Below, piece after piece: positions 45,801-57,800 of a stretch of DNA of 64,000 nt. The notes below the pieces were generated by a model. That model saw only the letters and a list, made by a program, of their open reading frames with translations. It was not told where the DNA came from and ran no database searches. The stretch's first letter is position 1, and every line of letters begins with the position of its first letter. The stretch is from Nelumbo lutea (taxonomy: Eukaryota; Streptophyta; Magnoliopsida; Proteales; Nelumbonaceae). A program made the position numbers and the translations under genes. The stretch spans positions 28,140,378 to 28,204,377 of the forward strand of contig JAKGHH010000008.1 in assembly GCA_022828595.1 (NCBI GenBank), given 5' to 3'.

Positions 45801-48800
45801 TAAAATGGCCATTAACTTCTTCGAAGCACATTGAGTTCACCTTAACTTCTTATTGTTGATATGTATATAAAAAATGAGTGTTGAAAAACAAGTTAAATAG
45901 ATTAGTTCCAACCCCAAAAATTTAAGCAGTAAGAATAGTTATAAGATCATTATTTTAACTTCTTTATAGACTAAGAACTCTTATTTTTTATTTTTTTATT
46001 TTTTATTTTGGATCCATGGGGCTACACAACAGGAGGTAGCCCATCCCCCAACCTTGGTGCAGGTGGGATTTGATTCCATGTCTTCGCTACAACCAGCTGG
46101 AGACCTTACCAACCAACCAGTTTGCACCTTGTGACTAAAAACTCTTAATTAAACACTTATCAATGAGAATTAAACTAAAAACTTATCATCATCATCATCA
46201 TCATCCCTATCCCCAACTATATGGGGTTAATTACGTGATTCATGTAGCTACCATTCTGTTCTTAATGGTGTTGTAGATGGTATTTTTTTTTTTCATGTGA
46301 CAGACCATCTTAGTCTACTTTTCTTCATTTTATCACCTATTGGACTTCTAGCTTCCTTCAAATAAGTCCATGTTTGATCCTATCTTTTTCAATAGGAGGA
46401 AATTTTAAGGAAGGAAGAAATCTTTTAGAGGCAAAAGTTTAGATGTAAATGGCTTTAGGAAGGGGATGGGAATACATGATTTTTCCATTCTCTTGCAAAT
46501 GGGAGGAGGAAAAACTTTGTTTCTAAGGTAGAGGTGGATGAATAGGAATTCAGGAGGGAAGGGGTGATCATTAAAGTTTATGTGGATCCTTTCAAGGGTA
46601 TCTTCTTTAGAGTAGATGAAAGAAGCCAAGAACTGATAGACCTTGAGTGGCATAGGGTGACAAGTTAACAATCCAGGGCCTTGGGGAGCAATTTTACAAT
46701 TGAGGAAATTAGAGAGTTCATTTTCTCTATGGAAAGATCAAAAGCCCCTGGTTTGGATGGTTTCTCTATGGTGTTCTATCAAGACTGTTGGGAGACTTTA
46801 AAAAATGATTTACTAGAGGTTTTTAAGGAATTCCATAAAAAGGTGAGGTCTCACTAGGAGCAAATGCCACTTTTATTGCCCTAATACCCAAAAAGAGAGA
46901 AGCCACAGTCCTAAGAGACTACAAACCCATAAGTTTGGTGGCAGCTTGTATAAAATTTTAGCTGAAGTTCTGGAAGGTGGTGGAAGGAAGAAAAATAGTT
47001 GACCAAATCCTAGTGGCAAATAAGTGTGTAGTAGAGAAAAGGAAGGGTGGGGGGAAGCTTATGATTATGTTGGGTTGGTCTCTCTTACTTGAGGTAATGA
47101 GGAAGATTGGGTTTGGGGAAGATGGAGGATGTGGATCAAGGGATTCTTGAGTTTAGTGCATTACTCAATATTGATTAATGGAACTGCTAGAGATTTCTTG
47201 CCAACGAAAAGAGGCATAAGACAAGGGGCCCTGTATCCCCTTTTCTTTTCACTCTATTTGTAGGAGGTACTTAGCAATATGATCATCAAGATTCAAGGCT
47301 GACTTGAATAACTTGCTTAGAGGTTGGAGGATGGGTAGGAATGAGATTGTGGTTACCCATTTGGAGTTTGCAAACGATATAATCCTCTTTTGTGATGATG
47401 ATAGCTCTCTTCCAAGGATTCTCAAGGAACTTCTTAGCTCATTTGAAAATGTTTCAAAATTGAAGGCTAATTTGGGAAAAGTTGTGTTGCAAGGATAAAT
47501 ATGCAAGAGGAGGAAATCCATAGAATAACATATCTTTTAAGGTTGTGAAGTTAGAAGTTGGCCCTTGGAATATTTAGGTTTCCCCTTGGGAGGTAATCTG
47601 AGATTTGATGGATTTTGGAAGCCAGTGGTGGAGAGATTTGCTAGAAAGCTAGTCATGTGGAAAAGAAATTATATTTCAATGGGGGAGGGGGAATAATCAA
47701 AGCAACAACGGCTAACCTTCTTATTTATTTTTGTCCACCTTTAGAATTCCTATTAGAATAGTAGGAAAATTGGTGAAGATGATGAGGGAATTCTTATGGG
47801 AACTAGGAGATCAAAAGAAATACCACTTGGTGAAATGGGAACATGTGTGTAGACCTAAGGACAAAGGGGTGGTTGGATAGGGAACTCAGTTTAGAAAAGT
47901 GCAGCTCTCTGTAGGAAACTGTGGACCCCACATTAGTGTACTCGTGTGACAGCCTGAATTGTACTTAGATTTAATTAAGTCATTGATTTGGATCAGCTTT
48001 CCTAGTAGGATCAGTTTTAATCTTATTCTATCTTATCTAGGATTAGTTTTTTAATTATCTTATCTTGCCATGTAAGCATTAAAGTTCTTTTACAATTAGG
48101 AAACTATGTATATAAATTCAAAGGGTGGGGCGGCTGTTTTAATACACCAACCACTCTCTTCTCTCAAAAGTCCTTCCATGAGTTCTCCCTCTCTATCTCT
48201 CTTCTTGTCTTCTCCTCTTCTCTTCCTTTCTTTTATTTTCTGTTCAAAATCTAAAGAATATCTGTAGTCTTGTACGACTACTCTCTCCTAGGAAAATGGC
48301 TATAGAGATATCCCTTAGAATGAGAAAGACTTTGGTACAGGGTGATTGAAAATATACATGGGCGGTTGGAGTTGGACAACTGCTGGGATGCAAAAGTAGC
48401 TTCTAATGTGTTGTCAACTTCTTGGCAATCAATTCATGAGGCATATCCTTCCTTCCTTAGCCATATCCGATTTGATGTGGGATGAGGGAACAAGATATTG
48501 TTTTGGGAAGACTTCTGGATAGGAGAACAACCTCTAAAGGTCCAATTCCCCTTACTCTTTGGATCTTTGCATGGTCAAACTATAAGTTTGAACTATGACA
48601 AGTGATGACAGTGGAGAAATTTTGGGACTATATTCCTGCCCTCTTAGCCCAGGGGACTCCATGACAGCAGAGTGGAATGCTATGGCATTTGGGATACAAA
48701 AAGCTGTTGAAATAGGAGTCAATAAATTGATAATAGAAGGAGATTCAGAGGTAATAATCAGTTGGCTGAAACAGTCTGAAAAAGCCCCATGGTACTTTTA

Positions 48801-51800
48801 GAATGAGATAAAAAAGGTCAGAAGATTGCTAAGTAATAGGCAGGTGGAATTTCAGTGGATCCCAAGGTCGGCTAATAATATTGCGGATCAACTAGCAAAA
48901 CAAGGGGTTAACAGAGCACAGTGCTTTTGGGCTCAATTATAATGCTTAAGTCATACTTACTGTTGTGTTTTCTTGTAATGCTTCTCTTTGTAATGGGGTA
49001 GCCAAGGATGCCCAATCTTTTCTATTCTAATTATTAAAATATTTCTTGGTACTGATAAAAAAACTATAAGTTTGAACCCATTTCCAAATTTGTGACATTT
49101 AGCAATTTGGGGTTGAATTGGGTCTTTGGATTGAGGAGGGGTCATAGGAAGATAGAGGCTCTCATACCTCTATTGTCCAAATTAGAATCAGTCTTCTTGG
49201 ACCAAAGTACAGAGGACACAAGGGTATGGGCAATATCTCTTGATGGTAACTTCACCTGTGATCTTGGGGTTAAACCACCCAGTGAAAGAAATTTGGAGCA
49301 AAACAATTCTACCAAAAATTCAGGCCCTTTGTCAGGAGATCTTTCTTGGTGCTGGAGGAAAAAATAAATAAATAAATGTCTCTCCCCTCATACATGTTTC
49401 CTTTGCAAAGCTAGTGGTAAAAGTATTTCCCATTCATTTATTCACTGTCCTCTTGTGCTTTGTATTTGGGAGCATTTTTGTTCTCTTTTTGGATGCAGAT
49501 GGACTCCTCCCCAAGATGTGGTGGGTCTCTTTGATCCAAACTTTCTGAGAAAGCCAAAGAAGAGAGGAAAAAAGGAATGGGAGGATTTTCAATGAAAAGA
49601 GTAGGTCTGAGTTGGAGAGTCATAGATACCATTAACACAAAATTTGCACGCTGGTTAAAAACTTTGGAAACCTTCCATGATTTCTCATTTACTGATATTT
49701 TGAGATCATGGAAGGAAGTAGTGCATTTGGCTCAAAAGGAGAGAGTGATAATGGGGCAGAGACCACCAACAACCAATGCTGTGAAATTAAACTTTGATGG
49801 AAGCTTTTTGGGAAGTGAAGGAAGGGCTGGTTTAGGGGGTGTCTTTTGATATTCACAAGGTACTAGCACTATTTTTGGGCCCTGTAGAACAAGGAGACTC
49901 ATTGACAACAGAACTTCTGGATTTTCTTAAGGACTAAAATTTGCAAAGCAGTTTGAGTTTTGGATGTTAGTAGGGGAAGGGGACTCCCAGGTGGTTATTT
50001 CTTGAACAAAACTTCACAGTTAAAGTCCTTGGATTTACAGGCACAAGGTCCAGGAAATTGAATGCTTAACATGGGAATTAAATATTACCTTTAAGTGGGT
50101 GAGAAGAATTGCAAATGGCTTGGCAGATGTTTTAGCTAAACAAGGGGCAAATAGGCACAGATGTTTTAGGATAAAATGTAATGTTTGAATTTTGGGATTG
50201 AGTACTAGCTTTATATTGATGTTTTCTTGGGTGTGGATAATATACCCACAGAAATGTAACTTTGCAGTTTTTTGGGCTAGTTTTTGCGGATGGGTTGGCC
50301 AAGCAAGGAGTGAATAGGGAGGCTGTTTTTTGGGCTAGTTTTTAATTTTTCTTTGCATTCTCTGTGTTTTCTGTTTTTGGGGAGCTAAGTTATTTTATCT
50401 CCCTTTGTATTCTTTTCCCTCTCTTCTCTTAATTTAATGAAGATGATGTTATTGATAAAAAAAAAATGTAACCTGCAGTTTTAATATTTATTTAATAAAT
50501 CCTACTTTTTCCGATCAGGAAAAAAAAAAAGCTAGGATCTTTAGGTTTGAGGGTAATTAAAGGGATGGGATAGGAGATCCATATAGCATATTTAGTGCTG
50601 ATGGGGTTTTGGATACTCAATGAAGGTTGAGATAAACACAGTACTTCAGGGTTTATGGTATGATTCTGCATTGACGAATAACCAGCCCATTTGGAGGTTG
50701 GGGGGAACTTGCAGACTGTTATTTGATGGCTTAGAGATGGTATCAAGGGACAATGGAAATACTGACATCTAATTACAGAGGCTAGAGCTCTATTTTTCAT
50801 AGTGAGAATCTTGTTTTGTTGGTTATGGAGATTAGTGAACATCTCTGCAAATGATTAGCTAGGAAAGGAGTGGTGAGGGCTGAGTTCTATTGGAGTTATT
50901 CCATTTCTTCATACTGCTACTTTTAATTGTTTCCTGGTTGGTACACAGCTATAAGCTACCTTCTTGTATGAGAGGCAGCTCCTTTTGTTCTGGTGCTGCA
51001 CTAATTGTAGGGGTGCAGGTCAGGTACCAAATTAGAAGAATTTACACAGCATCCAACCAAGGCCCTTGGGCCAGGTCCATTCAGATAATCAGATTTTAAC
51101 AAATTCTCAATCTGAGCTTGCTCAAGTTGTACCCCTACCTACTTGGGTAGGCTGGATATTTATGCTTTGCTGCTTTCATAGACTTATATAATTTCTGTTA
51201 TCAATAAAAAATAAGTATTTTGGACATCGTCTTGTTCTTGGGATCTGGGATGCTTTTGATGGTCAGCTTCTTTTGGTATATGGTTGTTTCTGTTGGCTGT
51301 TTTTTCTTGTATTTCTTAGTGTTTCTTCATTCCTATAAAGGTTCTTGAGTTCAGTCCTTCCTACTGTAGGCATTTCTTCTTTTCCCTTATCTATTAAATC
51401 ACAGATATTGATAAAAAGAGTTGATGCATCTCTTAGCCAAGACGAGTGCTCATACAAAGGCCTCTTTTTTTTTTTGGGGGGGGGGGGGGAACTCTCTTAA
51501 TTCTTTAATTGTTTCATTTCTTTTTGTCTTCATGCATTATATCAGAGTTGTTCCAAAAAAAAAATGAAAACAGCAGGAATGTGGGAAATTGGGAATAGTT
51601 CTCTTATATTTCCTTGTTATTTTTTCTGCACCAGATTCTAGAACAGCATATTAGAACAGTCCTTCCACGACTGAAGACTGAGCTGAATTCTCAAATGGTT
51701 GCTGTTGTAAAGGAGATTCGGACCTACGGAGAAGATATAGAATCAAAAGTAAGTTCAGCTGGATTAAGATCAATTTTGAGAATATGTTTTTATGCTGTCT

Positions 51801-54800
51801 CTTTTGATTGTCATGCTATTTGGAAAGACAAAACTGTAATTGTGCTCATAGTAGATATACTATATTTTGTTTACATGTAAGCACAAATCCTTTCAAGAAT
51901 GAAGTCAATGGTGTGAATTGCCTTTACAAAGATCATTGATGTGCATGACTTACTTCATAGCTTGTTAGCATGCAGAAAAGAGATATGGACTGAGCACCAT
52001 TATTATATCTCCATGAAATAGAGTTCCTTCTGGACACGGTCATGAGGCATCACAAGGGCTGTGAACAATTAGGCTGTGTTTGGATCCTCATGGAATTGGA
52101 ATCATTAATTCTATCAAGCTCACGATTCAGCAGTTTGTGTCCGTTTTTTGGAGTGGGATTTGGCATAACACAATGGTTAGCCTTTCAAATTTGGTGTTTC
52201 AGCAGATTCAAAACAATTTTTTTTCTTGGGGGGCAGGGGGTAAGGTGTTTGATCATCTCGATTATGAGGAATTGAGGTGGGAATGGAATCCAAATTTAAA
52301 ATCCAGTTCCATGATCCAAATGCAACCTTAGTGCCTCTCTGTTTTGTTCAGTGAGATAACTCTTCATGCTTCCATCTGAAATTGGAGGTAGTTGACACTT
52401 GACAGGAGTAGGGCCTATCAAAAAGTTGTCTGTTCAATGTATCTGACGACATATGTATGTCTGTATCATCTGAGTGATCTATGAATTTTCTTTGATGCCA
52501 TTAATTAACTAGGCGGAGCAAGGGACAGTACTGTTAAACATTCTGACAAGATTCTGTAAAGGTGAGATTCATTTTTTGATATATCACTTTATATTTTCTA
52601 GTCATCGACAAGTAAAGTTTTCAAGATGTAATGTACTTTTCGGCAAAAGGAAAATAGGTCACATCATCATGCCTATTTACTTCAAATTTTTATATTGCAT
52701 TTTAGATTCTTTTTTTCCTGAACTTACATTATCTTATTGATAATTTTTAACAGTTTTAACTTTTCATAATCACTGTCTTGTCCTCCAATTCATTTTGGTA
52801 TTTTCCCTGAATGGTAGAGAATGATAGATCTTCACTGAGGTTAATAATAGAATTGCTTCTGTTCTTTCTCATCCCACTTTTAGGTGACTATTTTTGGTAT
52901 CTCTAGCTTTCTTCCTGATCTTGTTTGCAGTCTGTCTGAGATGCATTTTAATCCTGTGTGTTATCCAACCTGGCTACTTATTACTTTTCCCTTGAAAGGT
53001 TAAAATGTAATTTCTTATGGGATGGGCTTAACGATGAAAGAAAAATTCATCTAGTCTCCTGGCATGAAGTTTGCAAACCTAAAGAACTTGGTGGAGCAGG
53101 TATCAGGAACCTTGGAAGCCATAATGTGCCAGCTAATGGAGAAAGGTTATTAAGCATACGCATGGAGTGATGTCATGGACTGGGAAACAACTTCCTGCCT
53201 AGAACCATATGGTACCAGCTTATGGAGAGGCATCATGAATCAAAGAGACTTATTTCATGAAGGCATATCCTTTAAAGTGGGCTGTGGTGAAAAGGTGCTT
53301 TTCTGGAAGGACCTTTGGCATGGGTCAACACCCTTGTTGGAAGTGTTTCCTTTACTGTAGATTGCCCTAAATAAGGAGGCTTCAGTCAGAGATTCATATG
53401 AAATTCTGGGAGGTCAGCCAGCATGGGTGCCAAAACTTCAGAGGAACATTCAAGATTGGGAGACAAAGAATCAACAAAGACTGATGTAACTTTTATTGAG
53501 GAAATTTCCTCAGCCAACTGAAAGGAATAAGTGGGGATGAAAAGAGGAAAGTTTTGGTATTTTCTTTGTTAAGTCTTTTTACAGGTCCCTTGTAGGCCAT
53601 CGGGGGAACGTGTACCTTGGAGGTGGATTTGGCATGTGAAGGCCCCTGGCAAAGTTAGTTTTTTCTTATGGACAGTCATTCTTAATAAATACCTGCGAAA
53701 GAGATGCTGCTTGCAAGAGGAATGCAGGTAGACTGCATGTGTGGCTTATGTGGTAATGAAAGTGAGTCCAATCAGTCCATGGTGCACCTGCTATTGTGGT
53801 TTCCAGAAGCCTATGAAATCTGGACACATTTCCTTCAGCTCTTTAAAAGGCAATGGGTGGTTCCTGGAAGCTTTGAATGCTTGATGTCCTCTTGGCAGTC
53901 TAAAAACCTAAGAAGGAAAGCTAGATTTTTTGGAAGCTGACACCTCTTGTAATATGTTGGAACTTATGGAAAGAGCACAACAGTAGGATCTTTTAAAATG
54001 AAGCTCATCCAATTGAAGCAGTAATAGGGAAGATTGAAAAGACCATCATGGGATGGGCCTGCTGTCAAAGCTCATTTCAACATTTGAAATATCAACACTT
54101 CTTTTCTTACTGGGAGGGAATTATTTTGAAATTGTGGATAGTGGATAAGATTGTAGCTGCAATATTTTGTGCAGACTTTACATACATGTAAATGTTTTGT
54201 TGAGGGTCCTCCTCCATATTAATACAATTTACACTTTATAAAAAACATTTTTCTTTTTATTTTGATGCCTAGTTGTGATGTGTATGTATGAATCTTATAA
54301 TTCCATATCCCTTTATTGATCAGTTCCAAAAAGAAAAAAGAAGATTTTGTGATTTTTTTAGACTTGGAAGAGGAGAATTTTATTGATAATCAAAGGGAGA
54401 TAACAAGTACAGAATGGTAAAGCACAAAAGCTTAAATGATAACCCACTATAGATGAAGCATCATGAGAAGTCAAAACCAACTAAGCAAGGTGTTGATGTC
54501 CCGACAATGCTGATTCCTACTATAGATAACTTCTGTCCACTTCTCTAGCTAGATTTTCAGCCACAGAATTGGTTTTTGTGGTAAATCATAGGGATTTTCT
54601 ATTTAACTGGTACTCTGTTTTAGGTGTAGAGCTAGAGTTTGGTAATTGTTGGAATCTTTTTCTTTATATTTATGATTGTATTCTGCTTAGTTAGGGCCTG
54701 TTTGGTCTGGTTAAAATAGCCTTTTTTTCCTTTGTTTACGTACTTCGACTACAGCAGGGGCATAAGGGTCTTTTCCCTTTTATTTATGGTCGCCCTATAT

Positions 54801-57800
54801 ATAATAACATAAGCTGGCGCCGCCAGACAGATTAGAACTCTCCAAACCTTTCTCTTCTCTTCTCCTTTATCTCTTCTCTCTTATCTTCTTCTTCCTTATT
54901 TCTTCTCTTTTCTTCTACTAATATGGTATCAGAGTGGTTCTACTGGGTCTGAGAGCAGATCAAACTAGTTCTTTCTTCTTTACCTTGCTGTCTTCTTCAA
55001 CTGAAATCAGAGAAGTTGACCTATGACTGGTACAAGTTTGCTTTACCTTTTTTTTTCCTTTCTCTTGGTCATGTACCAAGAAAAACCCTATGAAACAACA
55101 TTGCTGAATGCAATCAGAGGAATTGTGAGGTTTGGACCTCTTTTCTGTGGATCGTGTGATCCTGTACCTGAGAATGGATTACTTGTAGGTCACGAATGAC
55201 CTGTTTTTACCAAGTTTTGGTGTGACTTCATTGCTTTGTGATCTCTCCTAGTAGTTGGTGTGTTTAGGTGATTTGGAAAATTGGTGGATTGGGACTGTTA
55301 AACTTGTGCAGTGCTGAAATCAACCTGAAATTAAGAGAATTGGAGCTGGTCTGTATTCAGATTGTACCCAGACCAGAGTGTGTGCATGTGGACTGCATCT
55401 CTAGTGTGTTTTTTGGGACTTTTTTGGGTATTAAGAGAGATCTTAAGGTGTGTGTTGAAACTGAAGTGTTCTTGAATCATGTCCTCTGAGAATTCTGCAA
55501 TGCCTGAGATTTTAGGAGGTCAAAACGGAAAGTGGGGGGATGGATGAGTTTCCCCATGCATTACTGCTAGGGGGAAAATAGGGTGTATCAATGGTAAAGT
55601 GAAGGAACCAAAGTCTAGAAGTGCTGAACATCACGGGTGGGACCAAGAAAATAGTATGGTGATGTCAATGGTCTCTACATGTTGCGGAATAAAGTTGGTC
55701 TTGTGGCTACAAAGTCCTTAAGTTCATCTAGTGAGAGTCATGCCTACTTACGGCATAGTCGTTTTGGTCATCTTTCGTTTGAGTCTTTAAAACTTATGTT
55801 TCTTGAGTTATTTAAGTCTTTGTCAGTTAGTGAGTTACAGTGCCAGGCATGTCAATTGAGCAAACATTGTAGAAATTTGTTTCTTTTAAGAAATAAAATA
55901 TCTGAATTTCCATTTCATATTGTCTAATTTGATGTTTGGGGCCCTGTTACTCTACCTTCTGAGACTGGATATAAGTATTTCATTACTTTGATTGATGACT
56001 ATTCTAGATATACATGGGTTTATCCTATGTGATCTAGAGATGAAGTGCCAAAGATTGTGAAAGATTTTCAACGCATGATTTTTACTCAGTTCCAAACCGA
56101 GATTCATATTTTCTAGTTGGACAACGCAAAGGAGTATTTTCATAATGATCTCACGGAGTTCTTTGCTTCATGTGGATCTCTTCATCGGAGCTCTTGTTCT
56201 AGGACACTTTAGCAAAACGGTGTCGTTGAAAGGAAAAATTGTCATCTTCTCGAAGTAGCTCGTGGTTTATTACTCCATATGAATGTTCCGAAACACTTTT
56301 GGATGGATGTTGTTATGTGTGCTGCATATCTCATCAATTGTATGCCATCTTGGTTAATAGAGTATAAGGCCCCACATCAACTTTTGTTTCCTACAGCTCC
56401 TCTGTACCCTATTCCAATGTGTGTCTTTGGGTGTCATTGCTTCATTCATGACTTGTCCCTCTTCTCGCTGTAAGCTCGAACCTCATGCCATTCCTTGTGT
56501 TTCCCTTGGTTACCCTTTATCTCAAAAAGGTTTCCATTGCTATGACCCTTCCTTACGCAAGTACTATGCCTCCATGGATGTATCCTTCTTTGAGAGCCAA
56601 CCTTTTTTTTCTCGGTTTCTCCTCAGGGGGAGAGTAGGGTTGAGGAGGAGAAACACACCCAGACTCAAACTCAATTACCTCTTCTTCCTGATCCTCCTCC
56701 GTTTCATGTCTTCCTTCACTGCCATAAGAGCCAGTAGAGTTCAAGAGTCGTGGAACCTGAAACTATGCAGCCAATACCATCAGACCCTCTAGAGGTAGAT
56801 CCTCCTCATCAATCAGGTACACTTGATCCCATTGATATGCCTGAACCTCTTGATATTGATTCCCCTGTTATTAATGATCTTGATGTTCCTATTGCTAAGA
56901 GAAAGGTGTTCGATTTTGTACTACTAATCATCCTATCTCTCACTTTGTGTCCTATGATCATATTTCACCTTCATATCGTGTGTTCCTTTCCTCCATTGAC
57001 AGTGTTTTTGTTCCTAAGAAAGTGGCATAAGCTTTATCCAAACCTGAATAGACAAATGCAATGAAGGAAGAAATTAATGCCTTAAACAAAAATGGAACCT
57101 GGGAATTGGTGGATCTTCCTGAAGGAAAGAAACCTGTGGAATGCAAGTGGGTGTTCACAGTGAAGCATAGGGCCGATGGTACGATAGAAAGGTACAAAGC
57201 CAAATTGGTGACCAAAGGGTTTACACAAGTATATGGAGTAGACTATGCAGAGACCTTTGCTCCAGTAACCAAGATGAATTCTATCAAAGTCCTCCTTTCA
57301 CTAGTAGCCAATCTTGATTGAGGACTTCACTAGTTGGATATTAAAAATGCATTATTGAATGGTGACCTAGAGGAGGAGGTGTACATGACTCAACCTCCAG
57401 GTTTTTGTGCCAAAGGTAGTGAGCAAAAGGTGGGCAGGTTACAAAAATCATTATATGGGTTGAAACAATCACCTCAGGCTTGGTTTAGTAAGTTTCACTT
57501 AGTTGTACCCCAAATGGGGTTCAAACAATGCTAGCCAAATCATACTCTATTTGTGAAGAAACGTGAAGGGAAAATTGCAGGTTTAATTGTGTATGTTGAT
57601 GACATAATGGTTACAGGAGACTGGAAGACTGAAATACAGAAGCTGAAGAAATTCTTAGCCACTCAATTCGAGGTGAAAGATCTAGGCCCCTTACGTTATT
57701 TCCTTGGGATTGAAGTCGCTCGCTCCCAAAAGGGCATCTTTATTTCCCAAAGGAAATATGTACTAGATCTATTAGAGATGCAGGCAAGTTGGGGGTGAAG

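Larger units (their letters stand above)
46640..50200 (+). pseudogene. LINE-D ORF2 remnant in intron 6, host of three insertions
   Basis: Collinear with an L1-like ORF2 once insertions are skipped: [21 protein letters not shown] (about 46697-46760), [42 protein letters not shown], the palm [17 protein letters not shown] (about 47355-47405), [28 protein letters not shown], then after a solo LTR KWL.RYPL and [13 protein letters not shown], then after a LINE insertion [18 protein letters not shown] and a degraded RNase H ([28 protein letters not shown]) to about 50190. Many stops. Confidence 0.75.

Noticed and set aside
46010..46140. A possible tRNA-derived SINE because of GGTGGGATTTGATTCC
   Set aside because: Only a B-box-like word is seen; no A box at proper spacing, tail or duplication.
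51462..51490. T-run followed by G-run as a functional motif
   Set aside because: Homopolymers of this type are more likely slippage or an assembly artefact, like those at 2537-2549 and 18119-18132.
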